NCBI GenBank assembly: GCA_027575805.1
Contig: JANBPU010000012.1
Coordinates: forward strand, 124,001 to 188,000
Origin: Mycoemilia scoparia
Lineage: Eukaryota; Kickxellomycota; Kickxellomycetes; Kickxellales; Kickxellaceae
Direction: 5' to 3'
Length of the DNA stretch: 64,000 bases
Shown here in pieces: positions 25,801 through 38,735 of this stretch (within the stretch, counting starts at the first letter, position 1; each line of letters opens with the position of its first letter). The notes under the pieces are model-generated. The model saw only the letters and a program-made list of their open reading frames with translations. It was not told the origin of the DNA and did no database searches. The position numbers and the translations under genes were made by a program.

Positions 25801-28387
25801 AGTGGTCCAAGGGATTTTGAAATCCTATGCGTTAAATGCAGATTTAGACGTATATCAACGCTTTTGTACCACCAAGATGCTAAGGTTGACATGCTTTGTT
25901 CTCTGCCAAGTCCTGCAAAGCTGCTGGATATGGCACATGCATTTTCTCACTAAAGCCCTTTTAAATATATATCGATTACAGGCACTGCCGGACTGCTAAT
26001 AGACCCCTTATTTTCAATAGCCCATGCTGTCGCAGACATTCTCTGTGCGTGCGTGTCCTCTCTCTTTTCCAGAGGTCGTCCCCAATAAATGCAAAATGTG
26101 CTGTTTTCATGCACCGGATATAACCACCTTGGTACATGCATATTCAACACAACTGGCCCTCGGACGTTTTCAATGGATGGGCGGGCAGGAAGAAAGGGTG
26201 TGAAATAACTCAAGGTGCGTATCTATTATTGCTACAGCATTGTCATTGTTGCCATTACATCTGAGTCATTTCGCCATATGTGTAAACTGAGCGAGGAATG
26301 CTCGAGTGGGCCACATTGTTGTATCCCCTATTCCTGCCCACCAAAAGTTGTGGCATGCCTTTAAAGAGCCCTTTCAACGCAGTGTTGCCTAGGAAGTATA
26401 GACCATAGCTGCACTGTCTGGCGAGACATCCTTAGCACATATGTACAGAAACACACACACATACACATACTTTCACATGTCCTAAAACCGCCAGAATAAC
26501 AGTCCATGCCGTATGTTCTGTATTTACTGGGTAGAATATGGTCGAGATTTGCCATTACTACCTCCGCTGACACAAATAACTTATTGCTAGAAATAGAAAC
26601 TTGAAGGTTTGGTACTACACATCCGCTCATTCCAAATGACGAGACTGGGTATATTACAGCAATCTGAATACTGGGTTCTATAAACTATGAATTATTTCCT
26701 AAACAGTATGAGCACAAACTTTGGCAGCGATCCTAGTACAAAAAGTCAACTGGGTTTACCAATCACAATGATTTGTTTTGACAATAATGGCAGCAACGGT
26801 TGCCAAATAAGCCATCTTGTCTTTGCTACTCTGAGACAGCCCTTTCAAAGGGATAATATGATACAGGGACATTGCGTCCCTTCTCTCCTCTGCCCTATAC
26901 TTCCTTTATTTGGAAAAAAAGCCTGTGGCTGATGCTGGTGATGGTGATTGCCCTTTGTGGTTTCATATCGAGATCGATCTCCTCCCTCAGCCCAATACCT
27001 TTAGCATCACCAGCAAATCATATTTGATATACATTTGGTTAACAAAGACAATGGTGGGGGCGTTGTGGTAAAATGCCATTGCCAGTAGCACTGTAGGCAT
27101 TTTACATTGCTTCAAGGAATATTTGCATATTTTACACTATCAATTTAGCTTATATATATAAATATATATAATATATTAAGGATATTATATAAAGGGTGGC
27201 TATTGTTCATTTATTACACCAACAAATGGATGCTGTTGTAGCATTGTAAGAGCGGCAATATTTTACTGCAATCTCACACACGCTCACGCTTTTACTTTTA
27301 GACAAAACGAATTACAATAGAATCAACAGTACTTGTACGCATGATTAACCTGTTTTCCTTTCGGTTGCAATGTAGGTGTAAGTTATATTTGCTTAGCCAT
27401 TGTCTTTATGTTTAGAAAAGAAATATATAGAATCTTATATCCTGAATATCATGCCATATATATATATATATATATTATTGGCAGTAACTATAATAATGAT
27501 AATGCCAAGAACATAATCTTGATGATACACAAAGCAAATCTCTTTATTTATACATTGCAATATAGTAAAATTATTATACAAGCACTCAAATCTAATGTAT
27601 ACTTGTTTTGATGTTATAAACATTAATGCATAACTTTGTAACACCCCAATCTCTTCAAATGCCTGCTTATTAGTTTTAACATTACGATTGTTGTACCAAG
27701 CAGGCTGATTGACTTTAAATGAGTGTATTGTTATGTATTAACTAATAACTATAATTGTGATATAAATTATAGAGCACTTTGTGTATCCGTGCTTTTTTAC
27801 TCTGTATATTTATTATATACACCCATATCTATGTAAGCCTCTCTCTTTGAAATGCATAGAGATATTCACTCCTTCACTGATCAAAAAATAAATACATTGG
27901 CTCAAGAGGACCGATCTCAGTTGTGTATTCAAACGGTTTGTTGGTTGATCAAACACTGATGATAAGCACAAGCTTGCATAAGTTTATTTAAATGGTTCGA
28001 TATTTATTATTATTGGCTAGAATCGAAACCATCCCCATCCCCTTAATTGATTTAAAATATAAATCTATGCACGTGGTTTATTCAATCGGACTGAGTAAAT
28101 GTATATATTGATTTTCGACCAAGCATTTCGATTATTTTCAATATGGCTCGATTGATACAATAGATCCAAATGAAAAGAAAGTTGTATATATACGCTATGT
28201 GCGTCGCAAATTCAAATCGGGGGGTTCCATTTATAATTGTTTGTATAAATTTGTTCTAATAAATATAAAATTGTTTAAAAGGGATCAATTGGATGTTGAG
28301 GTCAATGGCACGATTTATTGACTAATTGATTGGCGTGTGCTTTAGTGCATCCGTGTGACAGATTAATCACTTTAAGGGGAATGGAGC
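22874..28387. other. Intergenic, no supported gene
   Basis: AT-rich DNA with TA runs (for example 27457-27476) and many short frames. An 88-codon ATG frame at 23784-24053 (+) and frames around 25484-26213 (-) were read through. They carry no domain that I can name and no consistent splice structure. Confidence 0.4.
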
Positions 28388-28509
28388 ATATGTGTTATTA
28401 TTTTTGAAGGGTGGCCATTTACTAACAGATGGTGATCACCAATTTGGCTGTGTTTGCCCCTATAATCGTTGGCCACCAAAAGTCACCCTTCAAAAGTTAT
28501 GATCCATAT
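28388..28509 (-). mobile_element. Family A MITE-like element, copy A5
   Basis: A 122-bp copy, nearly a reverse complement of A1. The left end reads ATATGTGTTATTATTTTTGA and the right end reads CACCCTTCAAAAGTTATGA then TCCATAT. The interior contains CCAATTTGGCTGTG and CGTTGGCCACCAAAAG. It and A1 are the best-preserved copies in the window. Confidence 0.82.
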
Positions 28510-30741
28510 GACCAATATGCCCTGTGCCGTGCTGAGATGCTATATTCGATTGTAGTCGAATACTATTATCATCTTCATTGTCATTGTCATTGTCAGAATT
28601 ACTTTTTCCGATTTATTTAATTAAATGTGGCAACAGAACAGAACATTATTTAACTTGACTTAAGCATATGTGTATATGTATATCATATGAGATGAGCGTG
28701 GTGCAATGATAGCCAAAGGTTACAAAATGGACAGTCAGCAACACATCAGGTCACCTGGTCAAATTGGTCTTTTGGTAGGAATCGATTATCAAATGCGGCG
28801 CATTTAAATATAAATTTATCACCTTTTAAATATCCTTTGGTGATATGCGTTTTACAATTGTTCCGACTCCAGCCTATCACATTCAAGAGTTTATTACCAT
28901 TTAAAGCAACAATTCCAAAAATAGATATTTGAGGGTCTTTTCTTGCCAGCTACATTTTCATACGCTCATCACCAAGCCTTGTATAGGACAAGATGCCTGA
29001 TACAAGATTATTGGTCGAGGCTAAGTGTATTAGCCATTTTGTCAAAACATGTTGGACACGCTATTATTCATCATCACGTTTCTTTTTTTCCCGATATGTG
29101 CACCAAATATATACAGAAACAATTGAATGACCAAGCCTATAGCAGATCCTCTTTGTCATTAAAATGTCGTTTACATAAAGCAACAATAAAACCCAATTAC
29201 GCACCTCTGTCCTTCCAGATACACATACACATACACTATCATTATAATAATTATTATTATTATTATTTCATGTGCATGGGTAGCTGTTGTTGTTGTTGTT
29301 GTTGTTGTAAAGGAGAGTCGCTTTTTTTGGGTGGCTGAATCAATATGATGTGCTGCGGAAACATATATACACACAAGCATCCAAAAATAAGTAACAGTGT
29401 CTGAACGTAGAATGCGCCAAGTACAAACTAATTAATGTATACAAATGTTGTTACATTATTATCCCACTCCCCCTTTTTCCAAACAATAGAAACACAAATC
29501 CTCACAAAAAGGAGCTTGAACAATTGAGTAATTTGCTAAGCCAAATATTCAAAAATTAAAGCCTATCTTCTAGAAGAGATTTTCGGGATTTGGTGGGTAA
29601 TGAATAGTGGAATATGTATGTAAAGTCACAATCAACGAATGTGAGACGAGGGGTGGAGTAAAGAGGACGACAGGAGTGGGGGGATGATAGGTTAAAATAA
29701 ACCCATACAGAAAACAGATATGCAAAATTGATTCAATATTGGTTTTAAATGTAAGTATTGCATGAAATTTGTAGGCGTATAAATGTAACTATGTGTATTT
29801 GTGTGTAAGTGATCAAATATAAATGTAGCTTTTTTTCTTTTTCAGGGCTTTAACGTGACAGGTCCCGCCGCTACATCAATGCCAATGGCTGCTGCTGCTG
29901 CTGCTGCTGTCGCTACTGCCCTAATTCCCATATCTGCTGCAAGTAATCTCAACTAAAGCCCGTATCTGCAGCAATGAAAAGATTGCTTACATATAAGTCC
30001 TTATACAAGTGTGTGAATATGTAAGTCAGTGAAGGTTTAGAATTCTAGAATGAGTTTAAATATGCAACGCTTGTGTGTAGTAGTCAGAAGCAACTCAACA
30101 TTACACACATTTAATAAATGCAAAATATGATTATACAAACAATCAGCGGGCCTTGGGTCTTTGTCAACATTTGTGGTTTTGTGGCAGTCAGGATTATTGA
30201 GTAATGTTTTCAGCACTCAATTATACTGTATTTTATTTTCAAACCACAATTTTCTTTACTGCGCATAATTATTACCCTTTAAATGTTCGCTTAGTCGAGC
30301 AGCAAGACAAAACCTCAATAAATTACACCGCATGAAGAGCCAATTGTATAAGGCTTTTGAGTTGGGGTTGTTGTATTTATTTCTAAATTTGCGACAATCC
30401 ACTAATGACGAAAGGGTGATTGAATGGGATAGATATGTCTTTAAAAGCGATGCATGTAAGTATAAGCAGGATTTGTGTTGGGCATTGTAGTCACAGTTAG
30501 AGGAATGAGAGCCAACATACCTGTTGTTTTGTTTGAAAATAGTAGTCTACAAAGAACATGCACTTGAACGAGAGAGAGAGAGAGAGATGGCGAGGTGGCT
30601 GTTTTGATGGAAACCTCTGTTGAGCCCGCACTGCTCCCACAAAATGCATAAGCGGCTGATCAGCATAAATTGCTCTGTCAATGAATCTAAGATCTGAGCA
30701 GACATGACATTGCCCATTTTGATCCCTTAATAACCGTATCT
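28510..30741. other. Intergenic with isolated exon-like segments
   Basis: No gene could be assembled. A segment at 29847-29955 (+) follows a strong polypyrimidine tract and CAG and reads as an Ala-rich C-terminus ending in TAA. Another segment, at about 29491-29556 (+), follows a CCCTTTTTCC tract and TAG. Neither connects to a recognisable upstream exon. Confidence 0.3.
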
Positions 30742-30900
30742 ATATGGCAGAGTAGTAGTCTCCTCCTAAAGGGTACTAGTAGACTCCCTTGGATACTAGA
30801 CAGCCATCACTGAGGCTCCAGCTAAAATGTATAACTTATGGGCTGGTTTGCAGGAAATGTACTACTAGGGTATCTGTCTGCTCCCACAAATTTTAGTGTA
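30742..30900 (+). mobile_element. Family C MITE-like element, copy C1
   Basis: The element begins ATATGGCAGAGTAGTAGTCT then CCTCCTAAAGGGTACTAG. The interior has GCTAAAATGTATAACTTATG then GGCTGGTTTGCAGGAAATGT, which matches copies C3 and C5. The right end is uncertain because the string GGTATCTGTCTGCTCCCA is repeated again at about 30927. Confidence 0.6.
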
Positions 30901-32747
30901 TGTGGCATACAGCTTAATCATCAAAGGTATCTGTCTGCTCCCATTTTGGCGGGGGACTTGTTGTCATGAATAGAGAGATAGCGATAGATGGAGCGCTAGC
31001 CAGTGTAACAGTAACGGCAAGCACGCAAAAAGAAAGACCGATCATAATGTCGCACAACATGCTGACTAGAAATCTTGATATTGTGGCAACCCGAACAGCC
31101 GTGGACTGATGCTATCACCACAGTACAGTGTAGAGAAACACATTGAATAAAGGGACTATTTACACGTGAGAATAAGAAAGACCCCTTTTTGGACAGATTT
31201 GGGATGTATGATCTTCAACAGGCATAACAAAAAACTAACGGAATCTTAACCCAGCTTTAGTTCATGGTAGTCCCAATGGTCCGATAGACTTGATGTTTGT
31301 TAAAAGCAGATGTATATATAATTTTTTCGTCACACTCACACTACTTTCTAGTTACAAAGTGGTTCTTTTGTAACACGCATGTACACACATACACCAGTAT
31401 ATTTTTTGTAATAAAATAGGGCCAAGTTTAGGTGGCACTTGGGAGGATATTTTGGTTTCTTGCTCTTCTCCGTCTATGTGCAAAAACATGTGTATACATG
31501 TATGTACGTCTACAATGTAAGCCCCAACCGCCATTTCGCCATTCCATTGCTTTCAAAGAAGGGCCGAATATAGCATGCAAGTGACCCAGCTGAGGAGAAA
31601 ACATCCAGCGCAAAGAATAGCATATTGAGCACCGCCAATATCCTAGACAGTCAAGCAGATGGATAGATGCATGGACGCCTTCGTATAGATCAGATTGCAG
31701 ATGCGCAGATGTGTTTATATCGGTGGAATGTACTGCGCTAAGCTCCGAGAAAATGCCCCTTCTATTCTCCTTGAACTGCCCGCGAAATTTGCGGTGGCCA
31801 CAGGGAGAACACAATGGTTCTTATCATGTGTCCTATTTGTTTTTATAATATGCATAGCATGATATTGGCTTTATTTTCGAATACTAATAGTGGTGGTAGT
31901 TTTGGTCATCTCAATTGTCAGCCTACTGTTGTTCTGCAATACTCATTTATTTGTATGTTATGATAGGCACTTATATGTGTGTATACATTATCACGAGCGC
32001 GCCCCTCTAACATTACAATACCTCTGCCACCCCACTCACATTTGCCGTTTAGTATACTTTTCAATACTGCAAACTTGTTCATTTAGTCACATATAAAATA
32101 TTTTTTGTTTATGTTTATCAAAAAAATAAAAGAAAAATGCCAGCATATACGGTGTATATATATATATATATATATATATGGTTCAACCAAAAAAGTGCAG
32201 TACTGTTAGGAAGTTTGCTCATAATCTTTCTGATATCGCATATCAATTGACTTTGGTTTACCCACAAATAAACATTTACTAATGAGGTTGATAAAATTGA
32301 TAAAAACTATAAATAAAGACGTGTCTAAACATTTACATTATTTGATAATAGATAAAACTGCACATACATACATACGTACATACATTAAAGTAGTCAAGAC
32401 ATTGATTGATTTTCTTGTCTAATAGTACCAATAAAATATAAAATACATATTCCATTAGCCTGTGAAGTAGCAATTTGTCTTCCGAAAAAGATCCGAAAGA
32501 AATGGGCCAGTAAAAACCACTACTGATCCAAGACGTGCATAAGAAAAGTGGTTCGAAGTCCCCCCAATGAAGATTTGTGAGAAATAAAATGTACTATGTA
32601 TGTGTAAATGTATTATGTATGCCAAGAGCCTAAAAGCAGACTTATTCAAATGTGCTCACCGGAATAACAGTGGTAGCAGTCCATATCACGATCCGCAGCT
32701 GCATTTTTCCATTTACATTGATATCAAAAGAGGGTTTCTAATAAATG

Positions 32748-32781
<34 letters not shown>

Positions 32782-34707
32782 CAAATAAAAAACTTTGTTT
32801 ATAGAAACTGTAAAAACTATGCAAGTTTGGGGTTAAAGCAATAGAATGATAGATAACCATAGAGTGTATCAAGTACTCATATGTCCTTTCATTAGATCGA
32901 GTATAGTTCATGGGCTGAAATAAAATATTGTTACTGGAGCCAGTTGGGCTGAGTGTGTGAGTGTATATGTCTTTAAATGGAAATATGCCAGAAATCTCTG
33001 TCTTGCTATGTAGTTTGATATATTTCTGATGTATCGTCCTTTCTCTCTCTCTCTCTCTCTTTTGTCATGAAAGTGAGCAAGATATTTAAATTACACAGAC
33101 TTTTGACGAGTCGATTTATAATTTGTGTTTGTATGCAGCGATTACTTTAACAGGATTTAGATTTGAGCAGACTGGCCAGAACTATCAGGCTGAGCGAATA
33201 GACAAGCCAGCTGGTTGCATCAGCGTTTACATATTTCTCACTGGGACAATGGTCTTGTACCCCTTGTGGCTTTGACGCCACGCAATGTTAACCAGCCAAA
33301 AAGAGGTTATCAATGCTGCCCATGCATTTTCTCACAAACACCATATCCTGTTCAGCTGCCAGTCGAAGAATTGCCTAATAATAACCTTGCAGCTAGTGTT
33401 AGTAGTCCCACTATCACTTTTTTCTTCATGTATTGCTACTATAATAACAACAACAATAACACTAGCAGAGAAACTGTTTCTGCTGCTTTAACTTACCAAT
33501 TTTAACTATATGTATTGTAATTGCTGTTGTGGCTCTCATGTAAACAGAGTTAAGAGTATGTTTGTTTTTGCTTATGCGTAACTGTTTGTGTCTTGAAGAA
33601 AAGGTACAAGAGCAAAAGGATACATAACCAGCAGAGTGTGAGAGAGAAAAATGGCAGCTTTGCAATTGATTTTTGCCACAATCATGTCTCAAATTGGCAT
33701 TTTTATGAGCAGCCAGATATTTTTGGGAATTTATTCAGTCTTGTTAATGCAACACAAAGCACACGGCTAGAGCGCTAATTCCTATAGGCCGTTTTTTGAA
33801 ATTAAGATAGTTTGGAGTTTATACTTATAGATTTGGTGGTAGTTTTAGGCTACCATCTTGAGTTGAATACAAGTCATGTGTGATGCTTACAAATTTATGT
33901 TTTCAAAATCTTTTACACAATCCTGATCCCAAAATGTATTTTCTTTTTCAAGGGAGAGGGTGAGAGAGAGAGAGTGATGCTAGAAAGGTCACCAAAATAA
34001 AAACTTTGTGGGTTGATATATTAATCCAAAGCGTCACATTCTTAAGGGTCATTAGCCCAAACAGAGCCTGTATGCCTGTTGCTCTATTAGGGATGATATA
34101 TAAATTCAAGTTATATTTACGTGAGTCGCCACATATTAGTACTTATATTGTTTCGACAATAATAGTGCCAGTAGGCCGATTATTTTACATCGCAGTTTAA
34201 ACTCTAGTTCTTGATTCCATGAAACTTGCGAAATACCTTTTTACTATAGATACTGACTCCAAAATTTCGTTCAGCCTTTCATGATCTTTTGAGGGTAATT
34301 CCATCACCACATTTTCTAATTGATCGACACACAAGCCTGATAGCAATGAGAACCATGATCAGGCATTTTCATCCAATTACAGCAAATCTATAGAAAATAG
34401 TCGCATGTCATTAAATCAGAGTGACAGCGATGCTATCGCCTGATCTGGTCCAAGTTTGAAACTTATTGTGCAAAAACTACCACCACCTTCTTTTAGCTTT
34501 TTACTCTACATCATCCTTTTATATCTACTTCCCCTCATTTTATTCTACTCTTCCATTTCTGGATATATATATATATATATATAAACCATCAGATTGACAG
34601 TGCTTTTATTATTATTAAAAAAGTAAAATAGATACATACATACATAAAGACCGTCAAGCAGACAGCCATACGCTTACATACATAAGAGGCAAAAAACGTG
34701 ACAAGCT
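30901..34707. other. Intergenic, no supported gene
   Basis: AT-rich sequence with TA, CA and CT runs (32154-32179, 32748-32780, 33041-33060). Immediately upstream of NPT1 lies a TA run at 34562-34583, about 130 bp before the start codon, which could serve as a TATA-like promoter element. Minus-strand frames near 31428-31814 start only at non-ATG codons and look like chance. Confidence 0.45.
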
Positions 34708-35297
34708 ATGCCAGCCCAAGACCCAAAGGCGATAAAAGAACTGCTTCTGCCATTTTCTCTATTGGATCAGGACCTATACAAGTTTACGATGCAACATGCT
34801 GTGAGGCAGCACTATCCCAATGCTTTAGTCGAATATCAGTTCATAAACCGTGATAAAACTCAGCAGCTTAACAAGCAAGGTGTTGAGTGGCTGAGGGAAC
34901 GCGTAAAAGGTATGTTAATAGGTAAAATGATTTCCTTATTCTATTTCTTATTTTCTCACACAAGAAGGTGGGCGTGATATTTGATTCTTTTGTGGATTAT
35001 ATACGTGTGTCTGTATGCATGCATGCATATATCCACAAGAATGTATATTAAATATGTGTGGGTGTGTCTAAATAAGAAATGGCGATGGGTAAAATTGGTT
35101 AGACCATTTTACTTTAATCCCTAAAAAAGTATTAATCTATGGCCATAAAAATCACATCACATCTTGAATATATTTTATTTACCTTTAAGCGTGGGTGTAC
35201 CTGTGATGTGAATACAAATATATTTCGAGATATTGTTCTATCTATTATTTGTATATCATATTTATCCTTAACTGATGACCTTTTTACTTTTATATTT

Positions 35298-35350
<53 letters not shown>

Positions 35351-36474
35351 TAACATTATGTGCGCGCACAGCCCTCGACACAATACGACTATTACCTGAT
35401 GAAAAGAAGTACATGCAGGAAGCATATCCCTATTTTCCCAGGGAATATTTGGACTATTTGGAGGAGTTCAAGTTCGATGTAGCCAACCAGGTAAAAATCA
35501 CCCACAGTACTGCTGTGACTAGTGGGTCTCACACAGCCAAAGACTTTAACCGCCCAAGAGATGGCGATTATGATTTGCAAGTTGTCGTAAAGGGCATATG
35601 GTCCGAAGTAATTTTATACGAGATTCCCCTTTTGTCACTGATATCAGAAGCGTACTTTAAATTTGTCGATACAGACTGGGACCACGAGAATCAAGAGATG
35701 CAAGCCACACAAAAGGGACGCTACCTGATTAGCAATGGCTGCCAGTTTGCTGAATTTGGAACTCGGAGGCGGCGGGATTTTTATACTCAGTATTTGGTTG
35801 TTAAAGGGCTTGCCAATTTAAACAATAGCCAACAGGGTGTTGATGGGTCAGGGAAGTTGACGGGGACGTCCAATGTATTTCTTGCTCGCCATTTTGGTAT
35901 ACCTCCTGTAGGAACAATGGGCCACGAGTGGACAATGGCCATATCGGCAATAGAGGGAACCTATGCAAATGGAAATGCGCTGGCTTTACAGAAATGGTAC
36001 CAAACTTTTAAAGGGAGTCTGGGAATTGCCTTGACCGACACGTTTGGAACCAAGGCATTTTTTGACAACTTTGACATAGAGCTTGCCTCGGTGTATGCGG
36101 GTGTGCGTCATGACTCTGGCGATCCTTTCCAGTTCATCGAGACGGTCAAGGACCACTATCGAAAGATCGGTGTAGACTATAGCACCAAGGTCATTGTATT
36201 CTCTGACAGTCTTGACCCCGAGCTTGCCGTGCAACTTCAACAAAAGTGCTCAGAGGGACCTTCCAAAATCAAGTGTAGCTTTGGAATTGGCACAAACTTT
36301 ACCAATGATTTTTGCAAGAAATCAGGTTCTGGGGTCAAGAGCAAGCCCATGAACATTGTCATCAAATTGCTTGAATGCAATGGCAAGCACTGTGTTAAAC
36401 TTAGCGATGTTAAAAGCAAGCATACTGGAGATATATCTGAAGTCAAGAATGCACAGAAAGAATTGGGGTTGTAG
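34708..36474 (+). CDS. NPT1: Nicotinate phosphoribosyltransferase
   Basis: Two exons, 34708-34909 and 35372-36474, encode 434 aa, typical of the yeast Npt1 class. The donor is GTATGT and the acceptor GCGCACAG; the join gives RERVKALDTIRLLPDEKKYM. The enzyme makes nicotinate mononucleotide from nicotinate and PRPP in the Preiss-Handler NAD salvage route. Visible family motifs include LLDQDLYKFTMQHAV near the N-terminus, SNGCQFAEFGTRRRRDF, TGTSNVFLARHFGI, GTMGHEW (His252, matching the phosphorylated His of the family), ALTDTFGT, GVRHDSGDPFQF, FSDSLD and FGIGTNFTNDF. The 462-nt intron contains an ATC microsatellite of about 17 units. The ATC run is open in frame, so an unspliced reading can mislead gene callers. 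Confidence 0.96.
35298..35350. repeat. ATC trinucleotide microsatellite in the NPT1 intron
   Basis: About seventeen tandem ATC units lie 21 bases upstream of the NPT1 intron acceptor. Such a length is prone to slippage and sits close to the splice acceptor. Confidence 0.95.
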
Positions 36475-36781
36475 TTTATATTCCAGTAATTCGAAAGATA
36501 ATAATGCCGCTATAGCTATCTATGCGTGTAGTGTCTTGAGATGTGCTATTAAATATTAATCAGATCTCTTCAAACCTTGAAATACTGGATGTGACCAAAA
36601 ATAATAAATGATAGAATGTATATTAAAACTATTATCTTATTTATGTATAAGATGTTGGTATTTGGCTATAGAGTGTTGACTACAGCACGAGCTTGCACTT
36701 CAAATCAAAAGCGTATAGAAAGACATTTAATGCTATACGATTTATATGGATATGTGCAACATTCTTGGCAACTTGTTATTG
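36475..36781. other. Short convergent intergenic gap
   Basis: A 307-bp gap between the converging NPT1 and secreted-protein genes. It contains AATAAA-like signals near 36600 and no other feature that I can support. Confidence 0.4.
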
Positions 36782-37759
36782 TTAAACATAACCTTCAGCT
36801 AGGCCTTTGCTAATATTGACGGGAGAATCTTCACTATAAAGGTCCTTTAGATTCTTTTTCAGGGAGTCTTCTTTAACATCTTTATCACTGGTGAGACTTT
36901 CAAGAAGTTTGGGAAGACTGATGTTCTGAGCGAATTTGACCAGGTATTTCAAAAGACCTTCCGCACCATTTGATATACCGTTTTCTTTAGCGACCTTATC
37001 AAGAGTTATCAAAAGGTCTTTAGACTGCTGTTCGGTCAGGTTGAGTTTTTCGATGAACTTTTGATAGACAGCTTCGGTCTGAGGATGTTTATCATCAGCA
37101 TATGGGTTATCATTCAGGGACACAACAGTAGTGATAATCGTGTCAAGAATATTAAATGGGGCATCAATGAAACTCTGTATCAACTTAGTCGCTTGTATCA
37201 GGATTTTAGCGAAAGCCGGAATACCACCAGGGAAGTTAATAAGCTCGATGGCCGGCTTGAATATACCTAAAAGGTTTTGAACAATGTCCCCGACAAATGA
37301 GTTATCACAGCCGCCAGCCAAACATCCAAGGGTATTTTGGATGTTATCATAAATGGTATGCAAGTCAAAGTCTTTCCCAACAAATGGCTTTATGATGGTC
37401 TCAAAGGCGTGTAGGGTGGTTGAATCAGTGGATTCAATAAGATCAAAAATCGTGTTTATAAAGTTTGCTATGAAACTGTCCTTGCTGAACCCCACGTCGT
37501 CGAGGATCTTTTTGGCCAGCTCGCCAAGTACGCCAAAACCAAGGAAGCGCTCATTGGCTTCAACTAGCTCCATGGCCTTTAGGTTGGACTTGAAATTGAT
37601 CATCCAATCTGGGGTTTTTTGTACCATCGATGCTGGGATGGATGCCTGTAGTTCATGCTGATCTTGGTTTTGTGGGGCATTTCTAGCCTGAGTGGTTATA
37701 GCAACAACAGCAGTAGCCAGCGTCATCAAAGTCAATACATTAGAAGTTGGTAACATCAT
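36782..37759 (-). CDS. Secreted protein of unknown function (325 aa)
   Basis: An intronless frame starting at the double Met (MMLPTSNV). A signal peptide is visible: a hydrophobic core LTLMTLATAVVAITTQA is followed by a likely cleavage after ARNA. The mature protein has no transmembrane segment, is mixed-charge and helical, and has only two cysteines (in LGCLAGGCDNSF). I recognise no domain; a helical stretch such as KLNLTEQQSKDLLITLDKVA is typical of the sequence. A TATA-like run lies near 37877-37890, about 120 bp upstream. It is the first of three same-strand secreted genes. A decayed relative may lie at 12289-12453. Function unknown. Confidence 0.8.
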   Translation of the reverse strand: MMLPTSNVLTLMTLATAVVAITTQARNAPQNQDQHELQASIPASMVQKTPDWMINFKSNLKAMELVEANERFLGFGVLGELAKKILDDVGFSKDSFIANFINTIFDLIESTDSTTLHAFETIIKPFVGKDFDLHTIYDNIQNTLGCLAGGCDNSFVGDIVQNLLGIFKPAIELINFPGGIPAFAKILIQATKLIQSFIDAPFNILDTIITTVVSLNDNPYADDKHPQTEAVYQKFIEKLNLTEQQSKDLLITLDKVAKENGISNGAEGLLKYLVKFAQNISLPKLLESLTSDKDVKEDSLKKNLKDLYSEDSPVNISKGLAEGYV

Positions 37760-38489
37760 GATTATCAACTATTTAAATCTCTAAATGGTAAAGTTCCTAT
37801 TAGACTAGAAAAAAGAATAAATTGGGTTGTTTAAAAAAGGTGACAAATAGCAGTATTGGTGATAGCTACTTGATATTATGTATATATAAGTATAGGGATA
37901 TGGACAAAAGGAGATATCTGCAAACAACCCTTTGCTATTTAATCTTGGAGCTGTGGGGTTTAAAAATACGGCTATTCTGAGTGTATACGGACCTCATCGT
38001 CATTCAGCAAGCCGTCGTCCTTGCCAAAAGTACACAATCGCCTATACATGTGAGCAAATATATTGAATTGTATATACAAAAAAGCCTGCAAATTGTCGGA
38101 CATTTAACGCTCATTGAGAAATAGCATAATTAATATTAAAAACAGGGCAATTAATAACAATGTGCATATGCTTTACTTTTTCAGAATATACAATTGGCAC
38201 TATTTGTAGTCATTTGAATGTATTTTGTGGCTGGCTATCTATGTAGTAATTTACTGATGGGGCTGTTTCTAAAGCAAAAGCTAGAGTATAGAGTCGCTAT
38301 TATGAGATAAGCAGTCGCAGTAACAGTAACAATTCTATAATGGCAGAATAGAGGCATTGGGCGCGGATTATGTTGGTTATGCCGTGCCAGTGTAGTAGTG
38401 CATCAACAGCTCAGGAATTTCTGACAACTCCAAGTTTTTAGTTGGGATTAACATTATAAAGATTTGCAATAATTCAACCAATGTTTCAC
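37760..38489. other. Intergenic, upstream of the 325-aa secreted gene
   Basis: AT-rich promoter-side sequence containing the TATA-like run noted for the neighbouring gene. No gene is seen. Confidence 0.4.
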
Positions 38490-38607
38490 ATGGGAAATAA
38501 TTTTTGAAGGGTACCACCACCACCACCACATCCTTTTGGTGGGCAATGATTATAGGCGCAATTACAGCCAAATGCGTGACTAACCCTTCAAAAACAATCG
38601 TCCACAT
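38490..38607 (+). mobile_element. Family A MITE-like element, copy A6
   Basis: Ends ACATGGGAAATAATTTTTGA and CCCTTCAAAAACAATCGTCC surround an interior with GGGCAATGATTATAGGCGCA and TTACAGCCAAATGCG. A CCA triplet expansion near 38514-38530 interrupts the left arm. It sits about 130 bp from the 3' end of the CBM19-like gene. Confidence 0.75.
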
Positions 38608-38735
38608 TAACAGCATAAAATGATTTGTCTCCAGTATGTTTATTTAATCAAATGAAATTAGGGAATATATTAGTTTAGGTAGCAGCCAAGGGGGAAAGAG
38701 GGGTTATATTATATATTATTAGAATGAGTAGTATC

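Noticed and set aside
25484..25880. Minus-strand segments that faintly resemble a transporter (GPLMNDMFGYSIGSFIW then an IPDYTVCLILR frame)
   Set aside because: The two parts are in different frames separated by only about 30 nt, too short for the introns seen elsewhere here, and the resemblance is not strong enough to name a pseudogene.
31428..31814. A 128-codon minus-strand frame
   Set aside because: Starts at TTG, rich in Cys, His and Arg, with no domain; consistent with chance.
32540..32570. GTTCGAAGTCC string resembling a tRNA B-box
   Set aside because: The surrounding bases do not form a T-arm stem and no acceptor stem or A-box fits.
35275..35371. The open frame reading through the ATC repeat as a poly-Ser start of the NPT1 protein
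   Set aside because: It is intron sequence; joining 34909 to 35372 restores the conserved NPT1 N-terminus.
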